Of a stretch of DNA of 64,000 nucleotides, positions 1 through 9,184 are shown in pieces. The position numbers were made by a program, and so were the translations under genes. This DNA is from Desulfobulbus sp. (lineage in GTDB: Bacteria > Desulfobacterota > Desulfobulbia > Desulfobulbales > Desulfobulbaceae). Position 1 is the first letter of the stretch; each line of letters opens with the position of its first letter. The stretch covers positions 24,591 to 88,590 of the forward strand of contig JAQUEZ010000001.1 in NCBI GenBank assembly GCA_028684915.1. Direction: 5' to 3'. The notes under the pieces are model-generated. The model had not been told where the DNA came from. It searched no databases and saw only the letters and a program-made list of their open reading frames with translations.

Positions 1-1
1 C

Positions 2-1327
2 TTTCCAGAGGAAGAGCTACCCTTTGTCACCATCCAACTGCCGCTTTTCAACGAACCGTATGTTGCCGAACGACTGATCGACAATATTGCGGTCATGGAT
101 TATCCCCGAGATCGCTTCGAGGTCCAGATTCTGGATGACTCCACCGATGAGACCACTGAACTGTGCCGGAAAAAAGCCGAGGAGTATCGCGACCAAGGAC
201 TTGATATCAAGGTGATCCACCGTACTGATCGTAGCGGCTACAAGGCGGGCGCTTTGGCTGCAGGGTTGCTCCAGGCCAAGGGCGCCTTTGTCGCCATCTT
301 TGATGCCGACTTTCTGCCCAATCCACAGTTTCTCAAAAACACCCTGCCCTATTTCCAAAACGAGCATGTTGGCGTGGTTCAGACCCGCTGGACCCACCTC
401 AACGACAACTATTCCCTGTTTACCAAGCTCCAGGCTCTGCAGCTCAACGTCCATTTCACCATCGAGCAGATGGGGCGTAAGGCCGGGCACCATTTTCTTC
501 AGTTCAACGGCACCGCCGGTATCTGGCGAAAATCAACCATCGAGGATGCGGGGGGATGGAAGGCCGACACCCTTACCGAAGACCTGGATCTGAGTTTTCG
601 GGCCCAACTCAAACACTGGGAGATCGTCTATCTGGAAGATGTTGAGGCACCGGCAGAGTTGCCGGCAGAGATGAACGGAATCAAATCACAGCAGTTTCGC
701 TGGATGAAGGGTGGAGCGGAAAACGCCCGCCGCCTGGCGCCAATGGTTTGGAAAAGTGACCTTGACTGGGGAACCAAGCTCCATGCCATGGCCCACCTCG
801 GCAACAGCTCGATCTTTGTGGCTGTGTTGATGATTGCCCTGACCAGTGTGGCCCTGCTGCCTTTTTTGGGCAACCTCAACTTGGATACCAGCTACTTGGG
901 ATTCTCGCTTTTAGGATTGGTAGGGGTGGCTTCAGTCTATTTTTACGCCAACATCCACCTGCTTTCCCGGCCCCTAACTCTGCGACAGATCCTGGCCCTG
1001 ATCTATTACTTCCCCCTGCTTTTAACCATGTCCATGGGCCTGAGTTTCCATAACTCGGTGGCAGTCTTCGAGGGATACCTGGGAATCCGCTCCTCCTTTG
1101 TCCGCACCCCTAAATACAATATTGTCGGGCAAATGCGGCAAAAGGTTCACGGAGGGCAGAAAAACCCGATCAGCAATACGGTGCTCATCGAGGGACTACT
1201 CACCCTTCTCTTCTGCATTGCGCTGTTGGTCGGCGTGCAGCTAAAAGAGTTTAGCTTTTTCATCTTCCATCTGATGCTGGCGATCGGATTCGGCTCGATC
1301 TTTATTGTCTCCTGGCGTGAACGCTAA
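2..1327 (+). CDS. Family 2 glycosyltransferase, processive cellulose/mannan synthase-like (5' end outside window)
   Basis: The reading frame is open from base 2, so the N-terminus lies upstream of the window. It is an inner-membrane GT2 enzyme that should polymerise or transfer sugar from a nucleotide donor. Visible in order are the donor-binding aspartates (QILDDSTDET, then AIFDADF), the acceptor aspartate in TEDLDLSF, and the QxxRW motif as QQFRW, followed by at least four membrane segments. This D,D,D,QxxRW set is that of processive beta-glycosyltransferases such as cellulose or mannan synthases. Substrate and product cannot be read from sequence. It runs convergently into the EI24 gene, 14 bases away. 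Confidence 0.9.
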   Translation, partial: FPEEELPFVTIQLPLFNEPYVAERLIDNIAVMDYPRDRFEVQILDDSTDETTELCRKKAEEYRDQGLDIKVIHRTDRSGYKAGALAAGLLQAKGAFVAIFDADFLPNPQFLKNTLPYFQNEHVGVVQTRWTHLNDNYSLFTKLQALQLNVHFTIEQMGRKAGHHFLQFNGTAGIWRKSTIEDAGGWKADTLTEDLDLSFRAQLKHWEIVYLEDVEAPAELPAEMNGIKSQQFRWMKGGAENARRLAPMVWKSDLDWGTKLHAMAHLGNSSIFVAVLMIALTSVALLPFLGNLNLDTSYLGFSLLGLVGVASVYFYANIHLLSRPLTLRQILALIYYFPLLLTMSMGLSFHNSVAVFEGYLGIRSSFVRTPKYNIVGQMRQKVHGGQKNPISNTVLIEGLLTLLFCIALLVGVQLKEFSFFIFHLMLAIGFGSIFIVSWRER

Positions 1328-1341
1328 GCAAAAGAGGCGGT

Positions 1342-2133
1342 CTAACCAATTTGTTTATCGTTGGTTCTGCCCTCAATCGCGAGAAAATTGAGGGTGGTGT
1401 GGACCGTGAAGAGCGGAAAAAGCAATGCCATAAAAAAGACATTCAACAGAGGCACCATGCTGATCAGGGCCGGGAACAAACCGAGACGAAAGGCCTGGTT
1501 GCGATGGTGGAGCAGCCAGCTCAGTTTTCTCCCCAGATTCCAGCGATAGCGTGAGGCCGGATAGTCGACAAACATCAGGGCCGAATAAAAGGCGTAGAGG
1601 CAAAAGACCGCCGCTTGCCCGGCCACGGGAATAAAGTTAGCGATCAGGGCCACCACCGACACTACCAACCCCATGGCGCCAATCTTCATCCCCTCCCAAA
1701 GATCGATCATCACCCCGCCGAGGCTCAATTTGGCCTCCCCTTCACCTGCCCGGGGGCTATAACGGTTACCAGTCCAGTTACTCAAGAACACATAGCCAGG
1801 GGTGGTCAGACTGTAGGCGAACACAAATGCCAAATAAAAGGCCACCACCCGGGTGAGAATCAAAAAGATCCATTTCAAACCGGTCCATCCCCAGAGGATT
1901 GCCCATTGCCAGAATTTTTCCACCGCCGGAGGGGTAGTGAAAAAAGAGCCGGTTAAATGGCTGATCAAATCGATTGAGAACAGATAACCGGCCCAAGTCA
2001 GAGAGCCGGTGACCAGCACCAAGATCAGACTCCATCCCAGAAGTCGCGGATGACGGAGAAGAAAGACAAAAGAAAAACTCAGAGGCACCCAGGCGGATGC
2101 GGGGCGGCCGGTAAATTGCGTTGAAGTGTCCAT
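1342..2133 (-). CDS. EI24 domain membrane protein (CysZ-like)
   Basis: 263 residues with about four hydrophobic segments: an N-terminal one after PRLLGWSLIL, a pair in the middle, and LFPALISMVPLLNVFFMALL near the C-terminus. The arrangement and the late NVFFMALLFPLFTVHTTL motif fit the EI24/CysZ superfamily. CysZ is a sulfate permease, but many family members in anaerobes have no known substrate and there is no sulfur-assimilation neighbour here, so only the family is called. The start is the first ATG of the frame and has only a weak ribosome site. Confidence 0.75.
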   Translation of the reverse strand: MDTSTQFTGRPASAWVPLSFSFVFLLRHPRLLGWSLILVLVTGSLTWAGYLFSIDLISHLTGSFFTTPPAVEKFWQWAILWGWTGLKWIFLILTRVVAFYLAFVFAYSLTTPGYVFLSNWTGNRYSPRAGEGEAKLSLGGVMIDLWEGMKIGAMGLVVSVVALIANFIPVAGQAAVFCLYAFYSALMFVDYPASRYRWNLGRKLSWLLHHRNQAFRLGLFPALISMVPLLNVFFMALLFPLFTVHTTLNFLAIEGRTNDKQIG

Positions 2134-2332
2134 AGTTGTCTTGGTAGAAAAAACGACTCAACGGATAACCGTTGAAAAAAAATGAAGTTTTTTAGCGAGG
2201 GTGATACATATATCAATTGGCCTCGTAAAAAGGCCATCACATATAAAAAGCGAGAGGGGACTATAGCGCGTAGGGCTCAGGCCAACAAGCTGGAAATGAT
2301 GCAGAACGATTTGAAAGACAATATCGCTGCGT

Positions 2333-2351
2333 CCCTACCCACCGGGTAGGG
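2333..2351 (-). terminator. Perfect hairpin just downstream of the 2362-2727 gene
   Basis: CCCTACCC-acc-GGGTAGGG is a perfect 8-bp stem with a 3-base loop, 11 bases beyond the stop codon of the minus-strand gene. It lacks a T tract, so it may stabilise an mRNA end instead of terminating on its own. A second small hairpin (TGGCCT/AGGCCA) lies at 2218-2236 in the same spacer. Nothing else is apparent between 2134 and 2332. Confidence 0.45.
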
Positions 2352-2361
2352 GGCGATGTCA

Positions 2362-2727
2362 TCAGCCCTGATAGACACAGCTGACCTGATCGGACATCTC
2401 GCAGGAAAGATCGTGCTGAGCCAACACCTGAAGAATTTTGCACAGTTGATTTTGCTCATCGATCTCCACCAGCGATCCCTCAACCGTCTCATGGACGGTA
2501 AAGCCTCCGGCGCGAAGTGCAGCCAGCGCTTCGGCCAGCTGAGTCACCACCAGGCCGAGCTTGGAAAAATCGTTCATATAAAAAAGCGGCCAATCGCGAT
2601 GACAGGCCCCCGGTTTTCCTTTTTCCATAATCGGTAACCAGCCCACGGTTTCACCTCTGTGAGGAAGATCAGACTCCAAGATCGGGAAATCTACCTTTTC
2701 GGGAAACAATAAAAATGTTTTCCCCAT
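2362..2727 (-). CDS. Small protein of unknown function, 121 residues
   Basis: I do not recognise this family. It looks cytoplasmic (no signal peptide or membrane segment) with a C-terminal half of predicted alternating strands and helices (QLAEALAALRAGGFTVHETV, then VLAQHDLSCEMSD). That pattern is reminiscent of small ligand-binding alpha/beta domains, but no function can be given. The ATG at 2727 was preferred over longer in-frame starts because it follows a CCGGGA ribosome-like site, and the longer starts would run into the divergent DUF202 gene. It is divergent from that gene with a 68-base shared upstream region. Confidence 0.55.
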   Translation of the reverse strand: MGKTFLLFPEKVDFPILESDLPHRGETVGWLPIMEKGKPGACHRDWPLFYMNDFSKLGLVVTQLAEALAALRAGGFTVHETVEGSLVEIDEQNQLCKILQVLAQHDLSCEMSDQVSCVYQG

Positions 2728-2795
2728 TCCCGGCCTCATGCTACATTTGCAGAAATCCTGCATCACACAGTGTACCCCTAAATAAGGAGGCATGC

Positions 2796-3170
2796 ATGTC
2801 GGTTTTGAAAGATCCACGGGTATTTTTCGCAGCAGAGCGAACCCTGCTGGCCTGGACCCGTACCTCGCTGACCCTGATGGCCTTCGGATTTGTGGTGGAA
2901 CGATTTGGCCTTTTCCTCTCCACACTTTTGCCCCGCCATGGCGAGGCCATGCAGCGCGGACTCTCATTCTGGATCGGCCTCTCTTTCATCGTCCTGGGCT
3001 CACTGACCTCAGCCGCTGCTGTCTGGCAGTACCGCCGTCTGTTGCATACCCTAAGCCCTGACGAGATCCCTCCGGGTTATTTGAGTACCCTCGGTGCCTG
3101 GACCAATCAAATTGTGGCCTTTCTCGGCATCGCTCTCACCGCCTACCTTTTTCGCGGATCGTTGTTGTAA
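2796..3170 (+). CDS. DUF202 (YidH-type) small inner-membrane protein
   Basis: 124 residues. The N-terminal signature ERTLLAWTRTSL is diagnostic of DUF202/YidH, followed by three membrane segments (FGFVVERFGLFL, GLSFIVLGSLTSAAAVWQYR and IVAFLGIALTAYLF). The start is fixed by a strong AAGGAGG at 2784-2790. Family function is unknown; homologues are often accessory membrane proteins. It is monocistronic, followed by more than 700 non-coding bases. Confidence 0.85.
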   Translation: MSVLKDPRVFFAAERTLLAWTRTSLTLMAFGFVVERFGLFLSTLLPRHGEAMQRGLSFWIGLSFIVLGSLTSAAAVWQYRRLLHTLSPDEIPPGYLSTLGAWTNQIVAFLGIALTAYLFRGSLL

Positions 3171-3884
3171 TCAGCTTTCCTTGCCTCCCTGCCACCAACC
3201 TGCCGAGTGTCTTGAATAGTGTTTTTTCATCGAACTACAGCATAATATCTATATTCAGAACATCTAGGACCTACCCCACCAGCCAGGGCGAGCGCATGAA
3301 ATTTATTTAAAAATATTAAACAATTAAACTTGTGCTCTTTCCCCTGCTTCAACCATATTTAGTACGAATCAATGCAATATTGACCAGGAGAAATCGTCGT
3401 TCATAGTATTTTTTTGCTTTCATTGCACTTTTTATGCGTTCGCCTTGGATTTTCGTGCGCTTGCCCTACCCCACCAGCGGTTTGAGACTGCGCCCAAATT
3501 CTATTCCGCAATATGCTCCTGTACTGATTCGTCAAATAATGAAAAGCCCAATCATTGAGAAAATCAGATTTTGAGAGATCTCACTTCAGCAATTTGAAAA
3601 ATCATCGATAACGTCGATTACATCTTACACAAAACCACAACGGGTGCTTTTGCATACAGTGTAGATGGCAGTAGCCACGATGTAGCAGTCCGTTAACTCT
3701 CCTGGATATAAATTATTCATCACAGATTATGATTTGGCTGTAATCGGCAATCTCATCTTACGCAAAACAATTGCCCATGGTGAATGCACATGTTATGTAA
3801 AAAGGCTATGCATTTTACCATGGGCGCCTCTCTGCTCTCTCAACAAAGCCGGACAATATTATTCATTGCCTGTAAAAATATACA
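3171..3884. other. A+T-rich non-coding stretch upstream of the type I secretion operon
   Basis: No convincing gene. It holds three small repeat signals. The 14-mer CCTACCCCACCAGC occurs at 3270-3283 and again at 3475-3488. A 15-mer CATCTTACxCAAAAC occurs at 3621-3635 and 3754-3768 with one difference. A 9-bp inverted repeat GCCCATGGT/ACCATGGGC lies at 3773-3781 and 3817-3825. The last two sit within 270 bases of the operon start and could be regulatory, but no clear promoter boxes were recognised. Confidence 0.6.
3773..3825. promoter_or_regulatory. Inverted repeat 60 bases before the secretion operon start
   Basis: The arms GCCCATGGT and ACCATGGGC are perfect, and pairing nearly continues inward (GAATGCAC against ATGCATTTT). 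In RNA this would form a hairpin ending about 60 bases before the ATG at 3885. In DNA it could be an operator. Which of these it is cannot be decided here. Confidence 0.4.
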
Positions 3885-6458
3885 ATGTCTGAATCAATCA
3901 CAGGTGATCCGATCCATCAATCACCTGGTCTTCTTGCCTGTTGCCGTTATCTTGCCGAACAAAGCAATTGGCTACAGCTTGCAGATCAACTACGTTCTCT
4001 TCGCGAAGAATCCTCGCCGGAAGATCGCAAAATTCTTCTGGATAGCATCATCCATAAGGCGCGGAATGAAGGGCTGCAAACCATCATTATGCAACCCTCC
4101 ACAAGCCAGCCACTCATCGACCTGCCGATGCCGGCTGTCGCCGAATTAAAATCCGGACGATACGTCATCCTCACCCAACGGATTACAGGGGCAAACAACC
4201 AGGAAGACGCCTGTATCATCGTCCTCCCCCAGCCGGACGGGACCTTTCAACGCGAACAAATCACAGAACAACAATTTCGCCAGGCATGGGCAGGGGGACT
4301 CCTTGCGTTTGAACAAATCAACACCGCCCTCATATGCTTTTCCCTCGTCGCCCGCGAGCACAAAATCGAGCTCACTAAGGAACGTTTAATTCACGAGTAC
4401 AACCTAAGCCAGGAGGAAATCCCTCAAGACACTTTGCTCCGCATGGCTAAAGAGGCTGGGCTCAAGGCAAAATCACTGGACCTCCGCTGGCAAGGTCTCT
4501 TCAAACTCAAGCAAGCATTACCTGCCATTGCTCAGCTAAAAAACGGCCGTCACATGGTAATGGTCGGTCTTGTTCGCAATCAGGAACAGGCGAATGAAGA
4601 AATAAAAGTTGCCTGTTACGACCCATTGGCTGGATCAGGTGGGTCACATGTACGGTTCACCCGACAAGAATTTGAGGAAACTTGGTCCGGGCGCTTGTTT
4701 CTCTTAAAACGCGTCTACAAACTGAGCGATGCCAACCAACCATTCAGCCTTCGCTGGTTCATCCCTGAAATCCTTCGGCAAAAGCTCACCTTTCTCGACA
4801 TTGGCCTTGCGGTTTTGTTTATCAATGCCATTGCCTTGGTTACCCCAATCTTTTTTCAGATTGTTATCGACAAGGTACTCGTCAATCAGGCCTTTACCAC
4901 CTTGCACTCTCTGGGAATCGGCATGGCTTTCGCCTTAGGCGTAAATGCCGGCCTCGATTTTCTTCGCGATTACCTTCTCCTTCACGCCACCAACAAAATT
5001 GACTTACGGGTTACCGGGCGGACCTTTCGACATCTCTTAAATCTCCCTCTCGACTTTTTTGAGCACGTGGCTGCCGGTGTTCTCACCCAGCACATGCAGC
5101 AAACCTCCAAAATCCGAAATTTTCTTACCGGCAATGTTTTTCTCACCATGCTGGAGGCGACTTCACTCTTTATTTTTCTGCCATTTCTTTTTTTCTATAG
5201 CATATCATTGACCAGCATCGTCCTTGTCTTCACCCTTCTCATTACCGGCGTTATCGCTATCCTAATCGGCCCTTTTCGACGAAGGCTCAACGCTTTGTAC
5301 GATGCGGAAGGAAAGCGACAGGCCATGCTGGTAGAAACAATCAATGGCATGGCCACAGTCAAGGCTATGGCCATTGAACCGATGCTACGGCAGCAATGGG
5401 AACACAAGGTCGCCCAAGCTATCAGCATGCAATTTCGGGTTGGAAAAATTTCCATCACCGCAAAATCATTAACCCAATTTTTAGAACGGTTAATGACCAT
5501 TGTCATCATTTGGATGGGGGCAAGCCTCGTTTTTAACAACACCATGACAGTGGGGGCGTTGATTGCATTCCAGTTGCTTGCTGGCCGAGTAACATCGCCT
5601 CTTGTGCGACTCGTTGGCCTGATCCATCAATATCAAGAAGCTGCATTGTCGGTCGAAAAACTTGGTTTGGTCATGAATGCTCGCCCTGAATGGGGAATGG
5701 ACCAACATGGCGCCCGCCCATCCTTGCAGGGCAACATCGTCTTTGACCGTGTCAGCTTTCGTTATGCTCCTGATTTTCCCAATGCACTTCATGAAATTTC
5801 CTTAACCATTCCGAATGGATCCACACTTGGTATTGTAGGACCAAGTGGTTCTGGGAAAACGACGCTCACTCGACTATTACAAAAAAATTATTTTCCCTCG
5901 ACCGGTGCTATCAGAATAAGTGACTGCTACTTGAATGAAATCGACACTGCCCACTTACGTCGAAACATGGGCGTTGTTTTGCAAGAAAATTTTCTCTTCC
6001 ATGCAACAGTGGCTGAAAATATTCGCGCAGGTCAGTCCGCGGCCTCTCGCCAACAAATAATCCAAGCAGCTCTCTTGGCTGGGGCTGATGAATTCATCGT
6101 CACCATGCCCCAAGGGTATGACACCATACTGGAAGAAGGGGCAAAAAATCTTTCCGGTGGCCAAAGACAACGACTCGCCATTGCACGCGCACTACTCACC
6201 TCGCCAGATATTTTAATCCTAGACGAAGCCACCAGCTCTCTTGATCCGGAAAGCGAACGAATTGTCAGGGAAAACCTTACCCAAATTGCGCAAAACAGAA
6301 CCGTCATCATAGTGTCCCATCGCCTTTCAATGCTTAAAGATGCAGACTATATTATCGTCCTTGAACGTGGTTTGCTGGTAGGGAACGGAACGCATCAACA
6401 GTTGCTACAAGAGTGCCCTTTGTATCAAAAGCTGTGGCATCAGCAGATGGAGTTATAA
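3885..6458 (+). CDS. Type I secretion ABC transporter/permease with degenerate C39-like N-terminus
   Basis: 857-residue HlyB-type inner-membrane ATPase that should energise export of an RTX substrate. Residues 142-275 form a C39-peptidase-like domain. The usual catalytic D-C-G at its start is replaced by TAL (a cysteine lies slightly later, C151), while the histidine in NGRHMVMV (H223) remains. It is therefore a non-cleaving docking (CLD) domain, as expected for RTX proteins with uncleaved C-terminal signals. Residues 60-141 look like a second, partial copy (AVAELKSGRYVIL against AIAQLKNGRHMVM). Six membrane helices follow, then the ATPase: Walker A GPSGSGKT at 652-659, signature LSGGQRQR, Walker B ILILDEAT. 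The stop overlaps the next start by one base. Confidence 0.93.
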   Translation: MSESITGDPIHQSPGLLACCRYLAEQSNWLQLADQLRSLREESSPEDRKILLDSIIHKARNEGLQTIIMQPSTSQPLIDLPMPAVAELKSGRYVILTQRITGANNQEDACIIVLPQPDGTFQREQITEQQFRQAWAGGLLAFEQINTALICFSLVAREHKIELTKERLIHEYNLSQEEIPQDTLLRMAKEAGLKAKSLDLRWQGLFKLKQALPAIAQLKNGRHMVMVGLVRNQEQANEEIKVACYDPLAGSGGSHVRFTRQEFEETWSGRLFLLKRVYKLSDANQPFSLRWFIPEILRQKLTFLDIGLAVLFINAIALVTPIFFQIVIDKVLVNQAFTTLHSLGIGMAFALGVNAGLDFLRDYLLLHATNKIDLRVTGRTFRHLLNLPLDFFEHVAAGVLTQHMQQTSKIRNFLTGNVFLTMLEATSLFIFLPFLFFYSISLTSIVLVFTLLITGVIAILIGPFRRRLNALYDAEGKRQAMLVETINGMATVKAMAIEPMLRQQWEHKVAQAISMQFRVGKISITAKSLTQFLERLMTIVIIWMGASLVFNNTMTVGALIAFQLLAGRVTSPLVRLVGLIHQYQEAALSVEKLGLVMNARPEWGMDQHGARPSLQGNIVFDRVSFRYAPDFPNALHEISLTIPNGSTLGIVGPSGSGKTTLTRLLQKNYFPSTGAIRISDCYLNEIDTAHLRRNMGVVLQENFLFHATVAENIRAGQSAASRQQIIQAALLAGADEFIVTMPQGYDTILEEGAKNLSGGQRQRLAIARALLTSPDILILDEATSSLDPESERIVRENLTQIAQNRTVIIVSHRLSMLKDADYIIVLERGLLVGNGTHQQLLQECPLYQKLWHQQMEL

Positions 6459-7813
6459 TGAAGGAGAAAAAGTCATCCAAAGATATTCTTGAATATCAGC
6501 CTGATGCTGTTGAAATTGAAGAACGCCCTGTGCCGGGAAAAATACGATGGGTCCTGTACTTGATAGTAATGACCGTTATAGCCACTATTGTTGGGGCTGT
6601 TATTTTTAAGGTGGATCGCATCGTTGTTTCACAAGGAGAATTAGTCACCAACACACCAACGATTGTGGTGCAGCCCCTCAGCACGGCCGTCATTCGCACG
6701 ATCAACGTTCAGATTGGCGACGTAGTCGGAAAAGGACAAATTTTAGCTACGCTTGACCCCACCTTTGCCACTGCCGATCTCAGCCAACTTCGCAAACAAC
6801 AGATGACACTAGAAGCACAAATCCGACGCATCAAAGCAGAGTTACAAAAGAAGCCTTTTGCAGCCCTACCTAAAGAATACGATGACGGGAAGCTCCAAGA
6901 ACAGGTCCATCTTCAACGTAGACTCATTTTAGAAACAACAAAAAAGACAGCGGAAGACAAAATCGCAGCCCTCCGCGCAACCTTACGCCTGAAAGCAGTT
7001 GAACGCCAAGGCATAGAACAGCAGCAAAAAGTTCTGCGGGACATTGAGGGCACCATTGCCAAACGCCCCCAGCATGATGAAGAAAATCGCCTCAGACTCC
7101 TTGAAGCTCAAAAAACCAGGATTCAAGGAACAAATGCAATAGAAACCCTTAAGGCAGAAGAAGAAGTCACACGAAACGAACTGAGACAGGCCGAATCCGA
7201 CTGGCAACGTTTTTTGCAGGAACGCAATGGCGAGTTGATCGAGCAGGAGGTGACTCTTCGCAACGACCTGGCCAAGGTTGAAGAAGAACTGCATAAAGCC
7301 GAACGTATGCATGACCTAATCTCGCTGAAGTCGCCTGAACGAGGCATTGTCCTGAAACTAGCGGAGCGGTCAGTCGGGTCCATATTGCAACAGGCGGAAC
7401 CTTTTATCACTTTGGTTCCGACAGGCAGTATTCTTGAGGCTGAAGTATATGTCGATTCCAAGGATATCGGTCGAATTCGCACAGGGGATATGGTCAGGGT
7501 CAAACTTGACGCCTTTCCTTTCCAACGCCATGAAACATTGCCCGGAAAGGTACGTGTCATTAGCGAAAACGCCTTTCAAAAAAACAACGCCAAGATGCTC
7601 TTAACACCCGAACCAGGGCAGGATCTGGCTGAAGCATACTATCGAACCCGCATTACACTGCTCTCTACGCAACTGCGCAATGTACCCGACGGTTTCCGTC
7701 TCATTCCGGGCATGAAGGTTCGGGCGGAAATCAAGGTTGGAAAGCGCTCTATAATTTCCTATTTCCTCTATCCTATAATACGGGCTCTTGACGAGAGTTT
7801 GCGTGAACCATGA
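6458..7813 (+). CDS. HlyD-family periplasmic adaptor (membrane fusion protein) of the type I system
   Basis: 451 residues, starting at the ATG inside TAATG that joins it to the ABC gene, with GGAG six bases before. One membrane helix (about 31-50) is followed by a biotinyl-lipoyl-like first half (VQIGDVVGKGQILATLDPTF). A long coiled-coil region of about 200 residues rich in E, Q, K and R comes next. The second lipoyl half and beta-barrel follow (LISLKSPERGIVLKLAERSV, then VRVKLDAFPFQRH) and the chain ends with the typical IPGMKVRAEIKVGKRSIISY. It should bridge the ABC transporter to an outer-membrane TolC-type channel. No TolC gene is in the window. Confidence 0.93.
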   Translation: MKEKKSSKDILEYQPDAVEIEERPVPGKIRWVLYLIVMTVIATIVGAVIFKVDRIVVSQGELVTNTPTIVVQPLSTAVIRTINVQIGDVVGKGQILATLDPTFATADLSQLRKQQMTLEAQIRRIKAELQKKPFAALPKEYDDGKLQEQVHLQRRLILETTKKTAEDKIAALRATLRLKAVERQGIEQQQKVLRDIEGTIAKRPQHDEENRLRLLEAQKTRIQGTNAIETLKAEEEVTRNELRQAESDWQRFLQERNGELIEQEVTLRNDLAKVEEELHKAERMHDLISLKSPERGIVLKLAERSVGSILQQAEPFITLVPTGSILEAEVYVDSKDIGRIRTGDMVRVKLDAFPFQRHETLPGKVRVISENAFQKNNAKMLLTPEPGQDLAEAYYRTRITLLSTQLRNVPDGFRLIPGMKVRAEIKVGKRSIISYFLYPIIRALDESLREP

Positions 7814-8796
7814 ACAACGTATCTTCAACGACCAATTGCCATAAAATGACACCCTTCTTTTCCCATCTCGCCTCAGTAGTCTTGTTGCTTTGCTTAAGCA
7901 CCATCCTCGTGGGCTGTGGCGCCGCGACAGGCATTCCTGGACATGGTGGCGGCAAACGTTTTGCAGTAGAGCAGGAGTTGGTTGCCGCTGCCACTCGTGC
8001 GGCTATCAAGCAGATTGACCTAACCACCCTTAAGGGAAAAAAAGTTAATCTATATGTAAACGCAATTGGCGATACCGGTGCAGGCAATCTGACAGGGGGC
8101 CGTTTCTCTATCGTCAGCCAACTACGCGGCGATTATACGCAAACGGCCCCAGTCACCGAGACATCACTGTATCCTCGTTACACGGCTAATACAACCAGCA
8201 CCACCACCACCGATTCATCAACAAGTAACACGAGCCAATCCACGGACACTATCAACCAATACCCCTACTACAAAAAAACAACTCAGGAAGGCACGGGTGC
8301 GGTGGGTCAGCTAGGCGTCGAATACAAAGGTTTGGGCGCCTACCATAACTCAGAAGAAATTACGTCCAATGACCTGCAGTATCTCTCGGCTTTAATGCAA
8401 ACCTATTTTTTCCTGCAAGGGGTATATATTGTTCCTCCGTCTGAAGCTGAAATTGACGTTTATATTACAGTTGACGTTTTTGGCACCGTATACACGCGGG
8501 TTGATTGGTTTCTGGCAAACAATGAAATCCTTCGCGCCAAAACATCACTTGAGGTTTTAGCCGTTGATCATTATTCGGGTGAGCTCCTCATGGAGCCACA
8601 AGTCGCAAGCAGTGAGGCAACCTACAACGAGCAATACATCCTCTGGGCAGGACCGGTCAACATCAGAAAATCCCTCAAGACGGCAGATCCTCTCCTCGCA
8701 GACTTCACCAATATAATTAAATCTACCAAAAAAACTCAACCAATTTATAAAGTTGAACATGCCCCCTATCCTTTTCAATATCAAATGGAACATTGA
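7810..8796 (+). CDS. Lipoprotein of unknown function in the type I secretion operon
   Basis: 328 residues with a lipobox LVGC (C36), so exported and lipid-anchored. The next residue is G, so outer-membrane sorting is plausible. A Ser/Thr-rich stretch at 125-150 separates two folded halves. The second half has regular hydrophobic strands (YLSALMQTYFFLQGVYIV, EIDVYITVDVFGTVYTRVDW, ILRAKTSLEVLAVDHYSG). I do not recognise the family. It overlaps the adaptor gene by four bases (ATGA), so it is translated together with the transporter and probably assists secretion or surface retention. A shorter start at 7846 (MTPFFSHL) would give a more usual signal peptide. Confidence 0.8.
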   Translation: MNNVSSTTNCHKMTPFFSHLASVVLLLCLSTILVGCGAATGIPGHGGGKRFAVEQELVAAATRAAIKQIDLTTLKGKKVNLYVNAIGDTGAGNLTGGRFSIVSQLRGDYTQTAPVTETSLYPRYTANTTSTTTTDSSTSNTSQSTDTINQYPYYKKTTQEGTGAVGQLGVEYKGLGAYHNSEEITSNDLQYLSALMQTYFFLQGVYIVPPSEAEIDVYITVDVFGTVYTRVDWFLANNEILRAKTSLEVLAVDHYSGELLMEPQVASSEATYNEQYILWAGPVNIRKSLKTADPLLADFTNIIKSTKKTQPIYKVEHAPYPFQYQMEH

Positions 8797-9184
8797 GACA
8801 AGATCATAACGTGTTCATTATTAAGGGCTTCAAATCGTTGAGCACAATATTTATGGCAAACAATTCCCAGCTATTCCCGTTTTGATGCATCTGGTTGATT
8901 TATGATCATTTTTCCACAGGCTTTTCGTAAGCTATTGTCTTTTGAATTCAGACAGTTGCATGCTTTTTATTAACACTTCTTCCCTTGAAAAAGGTAACTT
9001 CCTGTTTTTAGGCAATTTTGATTGCGAAATCTCCCCGGAAAAACAATGAAAATTCAGCAAAATAGCTCAAAGCGGGAATAGCTGAACAATTCCTAACAAA
9101 ACAATCATCTTTTCTATTGCTTTTTCAAGAAAATTCCCCTTATGTAACAATACATTAATAAAATTTTACGTAATGGAGGTACAA
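8797..9184. other. A+T-rich non-coding spacer
   Basis: 388 bases without an open frame of note. Because a gene with its own strong ribosome site begins at 9185, a promoter is expected here. The only candidate is a weak TTGCTT at about 9118 with TATGTA 18 bases on. No terminator is obvious after the lipoprotein gene. Confidence 0.4.

Noticed and set aside
3885..4710. Active C39 bacteriocin-processing peptidase at the transporter N-terminus
   Set aside because: The catalytic cysteine position is TAL, and the presumed substrate has an uncleaved RTX-type C-terminal signal. A docking domain is the better call.
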